A DNA stretch of 64,000 nucleotides, from the NCBI GenBank assembly GCA_013377095.1, contig JACAAY010000008.1, forward strand, positions 16,742 through 80,741. The letters run 5' to 3'. This stretch comes from Desulfuromonadales bacterium (GTDB taxonomy: Bacteria > Desulfobacterota > Desulfuromonadia > Geobacterales > Pseudopelobacteraceae). A program made the translations under genes and the position numbers. Shown one piece after another: positions 7,502 through 16,693 of the stretch (its first letter is position 1; every line of letters starts with the position of its first letter). The notes below the pieces were generated by a model, which searched no databases, was not told the origin of the DNA, and saw only the letters and a list, made by a program, of their open reading frames with translations.

Positions 7502-9529
7502 TTAGTCGTGGCTAGCCCGGGTCAGATTTTTGAGGGTATCCGCAACTGCCTTGGTATGGCCGGCTGTCTCGGCGGTTCGACCACTTGACTCTTCGATAAC
7601 TTCCAGCAGAGAGGAGAGGCGCGCCACATCGTTGGTCTGGGATTCGATCTCGTTGGCCACGGAACCGATCTCGGAGGCGAGCCGGGAGATATTGGTGCCG
7701 ATTTCCATGGCGCTGGTACGGGATTTTTCCGCCAGCTTGCGAACCTCATCGGCTACAACCGCAAACCCGCGACCGCTATCTCCGGCACGGGCCGCCTCTA
7801 TGGCAGCATTCAGCGCCAGAAGATTGGTCTGATCCGCAATCTGTTGAATGATCTCAACCACACTCTGGATTCGGCTGCTGGCATCGGCCAGTTCACGGGC
7901 ACTGGTTGCCGAAGTCGTAGCCTGCTGGGTCAGGGCGGATACATTTTCTCCCACCTGTTGAATGGCCTGCACCTGCTGTTCTATGTGGGCAGCAAGGTCA
8001 TCCACCGAACCATACAGATCGTTGGCGCAGGACTCCAGCTGACTTGCCATGGTTTCACGTTGGGCATTTGCTTCGTTCAGGGCCTGACCGAGATCATTCA
8101 AACCGCTGAACAAGAGTTCCATGGCCGGTTCCAGGCCGGACGCATCCAGACGGCTTTCAAACTGCTGCGCCCTGAAGTCGTTAATCTGTTTCATCATGAC
8201 TTGAGACAAGCCACTCAGCTTGGCAACTTGGCGCCGCAGAAAGAATGCCTTGAATTCGCCATAATGGGCAACAAAATTGTCCACATAATCGTCCTTGAAG
8301 GACGCACCGGCCGTGACCCTGAAGAAGAAGATGGCGGTCAGTGTCTGGTTCAGATTCAATCCGAGAATTTCGCCAAAGGTGGAAAAGCCTGCCACGGCAG
8401 CATCCGACATGGTACGCCCCATCTCGGAAAGTTCACGTTCGTTGTTGAGGCGGCGCAAAATGCAGTCATTGAGGATGCCGGCCACCGGGTTGCCCGGCTT
8501 CCCCTGCATGAAACGGCTGAAATCCTTTTTCGTGTTACTGACCAGTTCTGTCCTGCGCACCAACTGCAACTCTTCCCCCGGAGAAATATCACAGAAAAAA
8601 TGCACCTTGCCGGCGGCAACATTGAGTTGGGAGACGGAGCGGACGTACAGTTCCTTGCCCACCGTAATGGCAAATGAGTAGCCTGCCAGCTTGGACTCAA
8701 GATTGGCCGGGGTACATTTCAGGGTTTCACAGAGCGCATCCACCAGGCTGCTGATGTGCCCTTTGCGGTCAACCACCTGGGTCACATAGCGCTGCTCAAC
8801 CGACGCGGACAGGACACTGAAGCTGCTGCCGGCAGGCTCGAAATTCTGGCTTTTCAGAACACCGAAACGCACGCCGGGAGCAGTTTTAATAAAGGCGATC
8901 AGGGCATGGTTCTCAAGCTTTCGCTTTCCGTCATGCAGCCAGGTATTGCGGAAGTCAAAGGTCCCCCCAGCAGAGCCGCCCACGAACAGGCAGGGAAAGC
9001 GGCCCGATTCGTACAGAGCTTCCATGAAGAATGATTCGGAGGCGGAGAGACCGTCAAAGAGTACGTATGCCAGGGTATTGCGGTAGTCAATCTCCATATC
9101 GACCCGCAAAGCGGTAATGGCCTTGCCGATACGCTCCACACGCTCTTTCAGCGGAACTTCAACGTTGCCCCTGCGCAAGTCCTCGCATCCCAGGGGGACG
9201 CTGACAACCTGAGCCGATGCAATCAGGGAGGCGTCAAAACAGTGCACCACCAGGTGGTCCCAGCGACTTCCGGTTGGACAGTACAGCCGCCCGGCATCGG
9301 CGTGCAATTCGCCGGCAGTGGAACAGATCATCATGGGGACGCCGGGAAACCGCGTAGACAGGATCTTGGCAACCTGATCGATGTCAATGTGGGGAGACAC
9401 ATAGGCACTGACAAATGTGGGAGAGATGCGCACCTTTTCCAGTTCGCCTGAAAGACCGGATGCGGTACTTTGAAGAGCAATAACCCCTGCGCCTGCGTGC
9501 TGTTTTTTTCCAAAACTGAAAAAACCCAT
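7502..9529 (-). CDS. Soluble chemoreceptor with FIST sensor domain
   Basis: A 675-residue protein without membrane helices. A FIST_N domain (about residues 20-220) and FIST_C domain (about 225-370), thought to bind small ligands such as amino acids, precede a methyl-accepting signalling region. Its hairpin tip, [20 protein letters not shown], is intact, so it should talk to CheA/CheW. The start at 9529 ([10 protein letters not shown]) has AAGGAG upstream and is preferred over the ATG 30 nt earlier. It has no chemotaxis neighbours and splits purD from purE, so it may be part of a purine operon transcript. Confidence 0.9.
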   Translation of the reverse strand: MGFFSFGKKQHAGAGVIALQSTASGLSGELEKVRISPTFVSAYVSPHIDIDQVAKILSTRFPGVPMMICSTAGELHADAGRLYCPTGSRWDHLVVHCFDASLIASAQVVSVPLGCEDLRRGNVEVPLKERVERIGKAITALRVDMEIDYRNTLAYVLFDGLSASESFFMEALYESGRFPCLFVGGSAGGTFDFRNTWLHDGKRKLENHALIAFIKTAPGVRFGVLKSQNFEPAGSSFSVLSASVEQRYVTQVVDRKGHISSLVDALCETLKCTPANLESKLAGYSFAITVGKELYVRSVSQLNVAAGKVHFFCDISPGEELQLVRRTELVSNTKKDFSRFMQGKPGNPVAGILNDCILRRLNNERELSEMGRTMSDAAVAGFSTFGEILGLNLNQTLTAIFFFRVTAGASFKDDYVDNFVAHYGEFKAFFLRRQVAKLSGLSQVMMKQINDFRAQQFESRLDASGLEPAMELLFSGLNDLGQALNEANAQRETMASQLESCANDLYGSVDDLAAHIEQQVQAIQQVGENVSALTQQATTSATSARELADASSRIQSVVEIIQQIADQTNLLALNAAIEAARAGDSGRGFAVVADEVRKLAEKSRTSAMEIGTNISRLASEIGSVANEIESQTNDVARLSSLLEVIEESSGRTAETAGHTKAVADTLKNLTRASHD

Positions 9530-9737
9530 GTCATTCTCCTTATCAACGTTGACAGCCACCGAATGGGAAGGTCTTTCCTACTCAACGGAAACAAGAGTAG
9601 CAGACATTTTCAAGAAAACGCGATTTCCTCACAAACACCGAACAGTCTCATTAAACAGATTATCTCATTTTTCCATCCTGTGCAGTACTTTTTCAAAAAG
9701 TGGTTCACTTTTTTTTGAAACCATCACGGCAAACGCA

Positions 9738-11009
9738 TCAGCGTCCGATTGCTTTCCTGCCGATGTCGGTGCGGAACTGCGCTCCTGCCCAGGAGATAGT
9801 GGCAACTGCCTGATATGCCTGATCAATTGCACCCTGCACCGAGTCACCCAGGGCGGTCACTCCCAGCACCCGGCCGCCGTTCGTTACGCAGGCGCCATTC
9901 TTGATGCTGGTTCCGGCATGAAATACATACACATCCTCAAGCTTGGCAGCGTCTTCAAGCCCACTGATTGCATCTCCCTTGCGATAATCGCCCGGATACC
10001 CCTCGCTCGCCATGACAACGCAGACAGCAGCCTTGTCATGCCACTGGATCTCCATACCGGAAACATCTCCATTGGCAACAGCCAGAAGCAGCGGAACGAT
10101 ATCGGATTTCATCCGCATCAGGAGTGGCTGACATTCCGGGTCGCCGAAACGGGCATTGAACTCAAGGGTTTTAACCTGACCATCCTTAACCATCAAACCG
10201 GCATAGAGAACACCACGATAGGGTCGCCCCTCTGCAGCCATGCCGTCAACGGCGCGACGAAGCACATCGCGCATGGCGATTTCGTGAATAGCCTCCGTAA
10301 CCACCGGCGCAGGCGAATAGGCGCCCATGCCACCGGTATTGGGTCCCTTGTCCCCGTCAAAGATCGCCTTGTGGTCCTGGGCGCTGGCCAGGGGAATAAT
10401 GTTGGATCCATCGGTAATTGCCAGAAACGAAGCTTCCTCACCGGTGAGAAACTCCTCGATCACCACGCGGGATCCGGCGCTGCCAAAGGAGTTGCCGCTG
10501 AGCATATCCCTGACGGTATCGACCGCTTCCTGGCAGGTCTGGGCAATGATAACACCCTTGCCCGCTGCCAGACCATCGGCCTTGACAACGATGGGAGCCC
10601 CGGTCCGTTCAATAAACGCCTCAGCCGCTTCAATCTCGCTGAAAACACCGTAGGCAGCAGTGGGAATGTCGTATTTTGCCATCAGATCTTTGGAAAAGGC
10701 CTTGCTTCCCTCGATGATGGCCGCCTCCTGCTTGGGTCCAAACACCTTCAGATCGTGATTTTGAAAAATATCCACAATCCCCAGTGAAAGAGGTTGTTCC
10801 GGGCCAACCACCGTTAGATCGATACGTTCTTCCCAGGCAAATTCCAGGAGTTTGCTGACCTCATCTGCCCGGATGGGAAGGTTTTCAGCCAGCAGTTCGG
10901 TTCCGGGATTGCCCGGAGCACAGTAGATTTTTTTAACCAGCGGAGACTGGGCAATTTTCCAGACCAGCGCATGTTCGCGACCGCCGCCACCAACGACAAG
11001 TATTTTCAT
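9738..11009 (-). CDS. purD: Phosphoribosylamine-glycine ligase PurD
   Basis: A 423-residue ATP-grasp enzyme that joins glycine to phosphoribosylamine. KILVVGGGGREHALVWKIAQ is the N-terminal signature, and FGDPECQPLLMRMKSD carries metal-binding residues. Length is normal for the family. GAGGTG precedes the ATG. It follows purH with about 100 bp of heptamer repeat between them, which any common transcript would carry. Confidence 0.96.
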   Translation of the reverse strand: MKILVVGGGGREHALVWKIAQSPLVKKIYCAPGNPGTELLAENLPIRADEVSKLLEFAWEERIDLTVVGPEQPLSLGIVDIFQNHDLKVFGPKQEAAIIEGSKAFSKDLMAKYDIPTAAYGVFSEIEAAEAFIERTGAPIVVKADGLAAGKGVIIAQTCQEAVDTVRDMLSGNSFGSAGSRVVIEEFLTGEEASFLAITDGSNIIPLASAQDHKAIFDGDKGPNTGGMGAYSPAPVVTEAIHEIAMRDVLRRAVDGMAAEGRPYRGVLYAGLMVKDGQVKTLEFNARFGDPECQPLLMRMKSDIVPLLLAVANGDVSGMEIQWHDKAAVCVVMASEGYPGDYRKGDAISGLEDAAKLEDVYVFHAGTSIKNGACVTNGGRVLGVTALGDSVQGAIDQAYQAVATISWAGAQFRTDIGRKAIGR

Positions 11010-11026
11010 GAATTACACCTCTTATA

Positions 11027-11105
11027 GGGACTTGGGACTTGGGACTAGGGACTGGGAAAATCCTTTTCCGAATCGAGTCCCCCGGTCCCCAGTTCCCGGT
11101 CCCGG
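11027..11105. repeat. Inverted heptamer repeat between purH and purD
   Basis: Four G-rich units (GGGACTT, GGGACTT, GGGACTA, GGGACTG) at 11027-11054 face a C-rich set at 11075-11105, with about 20 bp between them. The two arms can pair into a long imperfect hairpin. The C-rich arm ends 2 bp before the purH stop codon and leaves the native PurH C-terminus (GMRHFRH) intact. Confidence 0.7.
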
Positions 11106-11107
11106 AT

Positions 11108-12673
11108 TCAATGCCTGAAATGCCGCATGCCGGTGAAGACCATGGCCATGCCATGCTCATCGGCAGCCGCGATGACCTCGGCATCCCGCACACTGCCTCC
11201 GGGCTGAATGACGGCGCATATGCCTGCGGAGGCTGCATTATCGATACCGTCGCGGAACGGGAAAAATGCATCGGAGGCCATGACGGCGCCCTTGACGGAA
11301 AGACCGGCCTGCTCCGCCTTGATGGCAGCGATACGGGCCGAGTTGACCCTGCTCATCTGACCGGCACCGACACCGATGGTCATCCCGTCTCGACCGTAGA
11401 CGATGGCGTTGGATTTGACAAATTTGGCCACCTGCCAGGTAAACTTCAAGTCAATCAACTCCTGTTCGGTGGGCTGGCGTTTGGTAACCACCTTCAGGTC
11501 GGCAAAAAGGTCGAGATCGGCATTCTGGACCAGCAGGCCTCCGGTAACCCGCTTAAAGTCAAGACGCGGGAACGACCTTTCCGGCCAGTCGCCGTACATC
11601 AGCAGCCTAACATTCTTCTTGGCGGAAACGACCTGAACCGCATCCGGGGAGATGGTGGGAGCAACGATGACTTCCACGAACTGACGCTCGCAGATTGCCA
11701 GGGCGGTTTCCAGGTCCAGTTCACGGTTGCAGGCGATGATACCGCCAAAGGCAGATTCCGGATCGGTGGAGTAGGCCCGGTCATAGGCCTCCAGCAGTGT
11801 GGCCCCGATGGCCACGCCGCAGGGGTTGGCATGTTTGACAATAACGCAGGCCGGGTGATCGCCGAACTGCTTCACGCACTCCAGGGCTGCGTCGGTATCG
11901 GCAATATTGTTATAGGAGAGTTCCTTGCCCTGCACCTGGTGGCAGGTGGCCACCGATGCTTCCTGCTGGGTTCGCTCCACATAAAACGCCGCGGATTGCT
12001 GGGGATTTTCGCCATAGCGCAGGTCCTGGCTTTTTTTGACCTGAATGGTCAGGGTTTCGGGAAATTCCGCCGGGGTCTCGCCAAGACGCGCTCCCAGATA
12101 ATTGGAAATTGCTCCGTCATAGGCCGCGGTATGCTGAAACACCTTGACCGCCAGACCGAAGTTGGTCTGTGCCGAGACCTCGCCCCCCGTGGCCCGCATC
12201 TCGTCCACAACCAGGGAATAATCAACGGAATCCACCAGCACGGTCACATCCGGATAATTCTTGGCGGCGGAGCGCAGCATGGTCGGTCCGCCGATGTCGA
12301 TATTCTCGATGGCATCCGCAAGCAGGCAGCCGTCCTTGGCCACGGTTGCCTCAAAGGGATACAGGTTGACCACAACCATGTCGATGTTTCCGATACCGTA
12401 TTCCTCCATCTTGGCCACATGTTCGGGATTGCTGCGCATCCCCAGCAGACCTCCATGCACCTTGGGATGCAGTGTTTTGACCCGGCCATCCAGCATCTCG
12501 GGGAACCCGGTGTATTCGGAAACATCCATGACCGCCACTCCCGACTCGCGCAGCAGTTTGGCGGTTCCACCGGTGGAGAGGATCTCAACACCATAACCGG
12601 CCAGCACCTTGGAAAACTCGATGATGCCCCGTTTGTTGGACACACTGATCAGCGCTCTCTTGATTTTTGCCAT
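11108..12673 (-). CDS. purH: Bifunctional AICAR formyltransferase / IMP cyclohydrolase PurH
   Basis: A 521-residue protein catalysing the last two steps to IMP. The N-terminal cyclohydrolase (MGS-like) domain begins [19 protein letters not shown]. The C-terminal formyltransferase domain contains [23 protein letters not shown] and [11 protein letters not shown] and ends in RHFRH, as usual. Length is standard. GGAG lies just upstream of the ATG. Confidence 0.97.
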   Translation of the reverse strand: MAKIKRALISVSNKRGIIEFSKVLAGYGVEILSTGGTAKLLRESGVAVMDVSEYTGFPEMLDGRVKTLHPKVHGGLLGMRSNPEHVAKMEEYGIGNIDMVVVNLYPFEATVAKDGCLLADAIENIDIGGPTMLRSAAKNYPDVTVLVDSVDYSLVVDEMRATGGEVSAQTNFGLAVKVFQHTAAYDGAISNYLGARLGETPAEFPETLTIQVKKSQDLRYGENPQQSAAFYVERTQQEASVATCHQVQGKELSYNNIADTDAALECVKQFGDHPACVIVKHANPCGVAIGATLLEAYDRAYSTDPESAFGGIIACNRELDLETALAICERQFVEVIVAPTISPDAVQVVSAKKNVRLLMYGDWPERSFPRLDFKRVTGGLLVQNADLDLFADLKVVTKRQPTEQELIDLKFTWQVAKFVKSNAIVYGRDGMTIGVGAGQMSRVNSARIAAIKAEQAGLSVKGAVMASDAFFPFRDGIDNAASAGICAVIQPGGSVRDAEVIAAADEHGMAMVFTGMRHFRH

Positions 12674-12721
12674 GGAACAACTCCTTATAAATAAAGCTTG
12701 ACTCGTAACACAGGGGATTCT

Positions 12722-14047
12722 TTAACCCTTCGGCTCATGGCCGGGAAAGTTGAGGTATTTCAAAAACAGTTTCTCAAACAGAGCTGTTCCTGACAGCGGC
12801 ACCACCCGAAACCTGTCCGCGAGCCGTTCCACTGCATCAAAACGGTCAGCGCACATGAGGGCTCGCTCTGCTCCGGCCAGTGCACCTGTCGGAATGAAAG
12901 TAGTAATATGTACCATGCCTTCATCGAAGATTCCAACAGTTTTAAGCCATTCCGGTCGCAAAACAGCACCGAAGGAACCGGTTAGAACCACACGTTCCAG
13001 CGCCCCGGGGGAAATTCCCGCACGGGTATACAACACTTCCAGGCCAGCCCGAATGGCTCCCGTGGCAAGCTGAATCTGTCGAATATCCGTTTGGCTCAGC
13101 AGCAGCAGGCGCTGGGCATCCCGGTGCAGCACAAACGCATTTTCACCATTCCAGAAAAGCACCCGGCCAGCCAGATTGGAGGGAATTTCGGCGCTGTCCC
13201 GCATTCTTCCGCCCGGTTCAATAACCCCCTGCCCCAACAGCTGGGTGATGGCCTCGATCACCCCCGAACCGCAGATCCCCTGGGGAGAGACATTTCCGAT
13301 CACCACCGTTTGCACCCGTTCTCCGTCAATGCGCAGAGAGCTGATTGCCCCCGGCAGGGCCGCCATGCCGCAGGAGAGGTTACCCCCCTCAAAAGCCGGT
13401 CCGGCTGCCGCTGACGTAGCCCAAATGGTGTCCCCCACCTCCAATGCCATCTCACCGTTGGTGCCCATATCCAAATACAGGGAACGGGGAGCGGGGAGCG
13501 GGGACGGGTGGACAACAACCGTTTTTCCAGTCCCTGGTTCCTGATCCCCGGTTCCCGATCCCCGTTCCCCGAATAGAAAGGCAACCGTATCACCACCCAC
13601 AAAGCCTCCCGGCATGGGAAAGACGTAGGCCTCGGCACCCCCCTCCCAGCCTAGATCAGAAAACGCCAGGTGCGTACCGCAAGTATACAGTGGCCGGTAC
13701 GGGGGGAAAGCCAGCTTCCGCACCGCCAGCCCCAGCAGCAGATGCTGCATGGCAGGGTTGCCGGCAATGGCAACCTGCCCTACATCGCTCCAGGCAACGC
13801 CGGACTGCCTGCACACCTCATGCGCCAGGCGCTGCAATTCAGAGCGGATCAAGGCGGTCATTTCCTGCTGCGCTCGGTCGGATTCAACAGCCGCAGCCAG
13901 GCGCGAGACCACATCGGCACCAAAGCTGCGCTGCGGATTCAGGCCGGCGGACATGGCCAGGCGTTCCCCGCTGGCGGTCTCGATCAGCGAGACCGCCAGG
14001 GTGGTGGTGCCAAGGTCAATGGCGATTGCGTACATGGTTACACCCAT
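12722..14047 (-). CDS. Stand-alone ASKHA-domain ATPase of the corrinoid-activator type (DUF4445-like)
   Basis: A 441-residue protein opening with AIAIDLGTTTLAVSLIE, the phosphate-1 motif of acetate kinase/Hsp70-fold ATPases. Later motifs include LYLDMGTNGEMAL and VVLTGSFGAVLRPEW. It resembles the C-terminal domain of reductive activators of corrinoid proteins (RamA/RACE type) but lacks the N-terminal 2Fe-2S ferredoxin domain those carry. A 31-residue stretch near residues 158-190 (from GSGTGDQEPGTG to LPAPRSL) is encoded by an inverted heptamer repeat inserted in frame. It sits downstream of alr and selD on the same strand. The substrate is unknown. Confidence 0.75.
   Translation of the reverse strand: MGVTMYAIAIDLGTTTLAVSLIETASGERLAMSAGLNPQRSFGADVVSRLAAAVESDRAQQEMTALIRSELQRLAHEVCRQSGVAWSDVGQVAIAGNPAMQHLLLGLAVRKLAFPPYRPLYTCGTHLAFSDLGWEGGAEAYVFPMPGGFVGGDTVAFLFGERGSGTGDQEPGTGKTVVVHPSPLPAPRSLYLDMGTNGEMALEVGDTIWATSAAAGPAFEGGNLSCGMAALPGAISSLRIDGERVQTVVIGNVSPQGICGSGVIEAITQLLGQGVIEPGGRMRDSAEIPSNLAGRVLFWNGENAFVLHRDAQRLLLLSQTDIRQIQLATGAIRAGLEVLYTRAGISPGALERVVLTGSFGAVLRPEWLKTVGIFDEGMVHITTFIPTGALAGAERALMCADRFDAVERLADRFRVVPLSGTALFEKLFLKYLNFPGHEPKG
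13480..13572. repeat. In-frame inverted heptamer repeat inside the ASKHA gene
   Basis: The G-rich arm (about 13480-13509, GGGGAGC-type units) and the C-rich arm (13528-13572, on the minus strand GGGGAAC, GGGGATC, GGGAACC, GGGGATC) flank an 18-bp spacer. The total is about 93 bp or 31 codons, so the host frame is preserved. The inserted peptide joins VAFLFGE to LYLDMGTNG, a motif region that would be contiguous in relatives. Confidence 0.75.
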
Positions 14048-14071
14048 ACATTCGGTTTTTGGGAAGCAAAT

Positions 14072-15103
14072 CTATTCTATCTCTAGCGAATGGGTTCGGA
14101 ACGGCAGCACCTGGCCGATCTGCCGTGCAAAGATGCCGAGCCGGCCGGCCTCTGCCAGAAAACACCCGGCATTGTCCCCTGACAATGCAATCAGCATTCC
14201 ACCGGAGGTCTGGGGGTCGAACAGCGGCAGCAGCGCCGCATCATCGGGAAACGTGGTGGGAAGAATAAAAGGAAGATAGTGGTCGCGATTGCGGTAGCAG
14301 CCGGCCGGAACCATGCCATCGTTCACCAGGTCGGCAACTCCCGACATAAGCGGGATAGACGCAGGAGCAAGCCGGATGGTTACCCCGGCGCCACGCGCCA
14401 TCTCGCTGGCATGGCCGAGCAGACCGAACCCGGTGACATCGGTGGCTGCGCTGACGTTGCAGCGGCACATCAGTTCAGCTGCGGCACGGTTTAGGGTGGT
14501 CATCCAGGCAATGGCTTCCGCTACCGCCTGTTGGGGGGCCAGTTCCCCCTTGATGGCGGTGGAGATGATCCCGGTTCCCAGCGGCTTGGTCAGGATCAGC
14601 ACATCTCCCGGACGGGCGGTGGAGTTGCGCACGATCCGCTCCGGATCCACCAGACCGGTCACGGAAAGACCATATTTCAACTCGTCGTCCTCAACCGTGT
14701 GTCCACCAACGAGGCAAACGCCGCATTCCTTCAGCACACTCTGGCCACCGGCCAGTATCTCCCGCAGCACATCTCCCGGAACCGTGCAGGCCGGGAAAAA
14801 AACCAGATTCATGGCGGTCACGGGACGGGCGCCCATGGCATACACGTCGGAAACCGCATTGGCGGCTGCGATACACCCGAAGCAGAAGGGATCATCAACC
14901 AGGGGAGTGATGATATCGGCTGTTTCCACCAGGGCGCAGCTGGGCCCAATCCTGTAGACGCCGGCATCATCGGATGTTTCCGGACCTACAAGCAGATTCT
15001 CATCACGATCATCCCAAAGCCCATCCAGGGCTTTCGCCAAGCCCGCAGGGCCCAGTTTCGCGGCTCAACCCGCAGCTTTTACCAGCTGTGTCAACTTAAT
15101 CAT
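14072..15103 (-). CDS. selD: Selenide, water dikinase SelD, itself a selenoprotein
   Basis: A 343-residue enzyme making selenophosphate from selenide and ATP. The full gene starts at ATG 15103-15101 and reads [22 protein letters not shown], with the active-site selenocysteine at residue 13 encoded by TGA at 15067-15065. Standard gene calling stops there and picks TTG at 15040, losing the catalytic loop. Downstream motifs such as [20 protein letters not shown] and [14 protein letters not shown] are typical. GAGG precedes the ATG, 7 nt after the alr stop, so the genes are coupled. The product feeds the Sec machinery. Confidence 0.93.
15028..15044 (-). promoter_or_regulatory. Candidate bacterial SECIS hairpin in selD
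   Basis: A small stem GGGCTT/AAGCCC with loop GGCGA begins 20 nt after the in-frame TGA on the coding strand. Spacing and a G-containing apical loop fit SelB-recruiting elements of bacteria. Confidence 0.55.
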
Positions 15104-15110
15104 ATCATCC

Positions 15111-16295
15111 TCACTTGAGATACACTCGCGGCACCCGCTTGCTGATCCCGCAGAAAATTTCGTAAGGAATGGTTCCGGCCGCATCCGCCAGCTCTTCCGC
15201 CTGGATACAGTTGCCTGCGTTGTCCGGTCCCATCAGCACCACCTGGTCACCGACGCTGACATCAGGGACCGCGGTCACATCCAGCATGATCCAATCCATG
15301 CAGACCGTCCCGGTCACCCTTACCCTGACCCCCCTGACCAGCGCTTCGCCCCGGTTGGTCAGGGCGCGGGCATAGCCATCGGCATACCCCACCGGCACAC
15401 TGGCAACCAGGGTCCGTTCATCGGTGGTGAAACGGCGGCCATAGCTGATTGGCGTCCCCGCTTCGACCCATTTGAGCATGGCTATGCGGCTCTTCAAACG
15501 CATGACCGGTCGCAGGTCAAGCTTGCCCTGGAAATCGGGTGAGGGTATGGCGCCATACAGGGCGATTCCCGGCCTGACCAGGTTGCAGCCCGGTATTTCC
15601 CTCAGCAGGGCGGCGGCGCTGTTGGCAATATGGACATAGCGCGGCTTGAAACCGGCCGTGCGCGCTTCGGCCAGCACCCAGGCAAACCGCTCCGCTTGAA
15701 GCCGGGTGAAGTAGCTGCCCGATTCATTCAGTTCATCAGCACTGGCAAAATGGGAGATAATCCCCTCCAGGGCAATGTTGGGCAGGTCGGCCAGCTCCCG
15801 CAGAAAATCGGGCGCCTCGGCATAGGGTATCCCCAGACGCCCCATGCCGGTATCGATTTTAAGATGCACCTGAGCCTTGCGAAAAAGCTTGCCGGCGGCC
15901 TGGTTCAAAGCACGTGCCTGCTCCAGGGTAAACACGATGGTGGAGAGATTATAGCCGATGCATTTCCGTTCCTGACCGGGATAGACCCCGCCCAGCAGCA
16001 GAATCGGCTTGTCGATACCGGCCTTGCGCAGCTGGATACCCTCGGCCAGAAAAGCCACGCCAAAGGCATTCACCCCCAGCTGTTCCAGTTCGCGGCTGAT
16101 ATCCATGAAACCATGACCATAGGCATCGGCCTTGACCACCGCCAGCATTTCCGTCCGCCGCGGAATGGATGAGCGGATAACCTGATAATTATGTCGCAGG
16201 GCACTGAGATCGATTTCGGCAAAGGTGGGACGACTGTCGTACAAGGCTTTGAAACTCCTCAGAATCGGATAAATATTGCGCTCGATTTCTAGCAT
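15111..16295 (-). CDS. alr: Alanine racemase
   Basis: A 394-residue fold-type III PLP enzyme supplying D-alanine for peptidoglycan. [11 protein letters not shown] carries the PLP lysine, and [25 protein letters not shown] carries the second catalytic tyrosine. About 20 extra residues ([20 protein letters not shown]) precede the usual beginning [16 protein letters not shown]. The start at 16295 has GGAAGAG upstream, so the extension is probably real. It is followed by selD. Confidence 0.94.
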   Translation of the reverse strand: MLEIERNIYPILRSFKALYDSRPTFAEIDLSALRHNYQVIRSSIPRRTEMLAVVKADAYGHGFMDISRELEQLGVNAFGVAFLAEGIQLRKAGIDKPILLLGGVYPGQERKCIGYNLSTIVFTLEQARALNQAAGKLFRKAQVHLKIDTGMGRLGIPYAEAPDFLRELADLPNIALEGIISHFASADELNESGSYFTRLQAERFAWVLAEARTAGFKPRYVHIANSAAALLREIPGCNLVRPGIALYGAIPSPDFQGKLDLRPVMRLKSRIAMLKWVEAGTPISYGRRFTTDERTLVASVPVGYADGYARALTNRGEALVRGVRVRVTGTVCMDWIMLDVTAVPDVSVGDQVVLMGPDNAGNCIQAEELADAAGTIPYEIFCGISKRVPRVYLK

Positions 16296-16314
16296 GTCTC
16301 TTCCCAGCTGTAAA

Positions 16315-16400
16315 GGGAAAGAGCGGGGACCGGGGACGCGGGACCGGGTCCAAGAACATCAAAAACCGTTACTCGTCCCTCGTCCCTCGTCCCCGGCACC
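16315..16400. repeat. Inverted heptamer repeat upstream of alr and the thi promoter
   Basis: The G-rich arm 16315-16349 (units such as GGGGACC, GGGGACG, CGGGACC) and the C-rich arm 16374-16400 (GTCCCTC repeated) are separated by about 25 bp of AT-richer sequence. It occupies the divergent region between alr and the thiamine operon, ending 8 bp before the -35 box of the thi promoter. Confidence 0.7.
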
Positions 16401-16407
16401 GGATTCC

Positions 16408-16436
16408 TTGACAGAAAAGCCGAGTTCCAGTATGGT
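16408..16436 (+). promoter_or_regulatory. sigma-70 promoter of the thiED-thiC operon
   Basis: TTGACA (16408-16413) is followed by a 17-nt spacer and TATGGT (16431-16436). The predicted transcript starts a few bases before the TPP riboswitch. Confidence 0.6.
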
Positions 16437-16448
16437 AACTCCGTTTTA

Positions 16449-16540
16449 AGGCCCTGGGGGAGTTCGCCAGAACTGAGATGATTCCACGGAATCAGACCCT
16501 TTGAACCTGATCCGGTTAATTCCGGCGTAGGAAAGCGGCT
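16449..16540 (+). promoter_or_regulatory. TPP riboswitch (THI element)
   Basis: The aptamer core is recognisable: GGGGGAGTTCG, the pyrimidine-sensing ACTGAGATGA, ACCCTTTGAACCTGATC and the 3' segment CGGCGTAGGAAAGC. It precedes the thiE-thiD fusion. After it, GCGGCT can pair with AGCCGC at about 16564 in a hairpin followed by T-rich sequence, which would allow transcription termination when TPP is bound. The mode of control is inferred. Confidence 0.95.
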
Positions 16541-16693
16541 CGTCTGATTGATTCAATGAATCCAGCCGCCTGATATGTTTTTTCAGAGCGGTTTTTTTAT
16601 GTATATTTCTTGCGAATAGCAGGGAAATCCGGGCAATTCCCGGATTTCACCCCCTACAACAAAAGTCCCTACGGAATCAGAAGGAAGACTTCA

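Noticed and set aside
9528..10787. A 419-codon plus-strand frame opposite purD
   Set aside because: Covers purD, which has all expected motifs; composition is typical of antisense translation.
11039..12694. A 551-codon open frame on the plus strand opposite purH
   Set aside because: Shadow of purH; no ribosome site, no recognisable motif.
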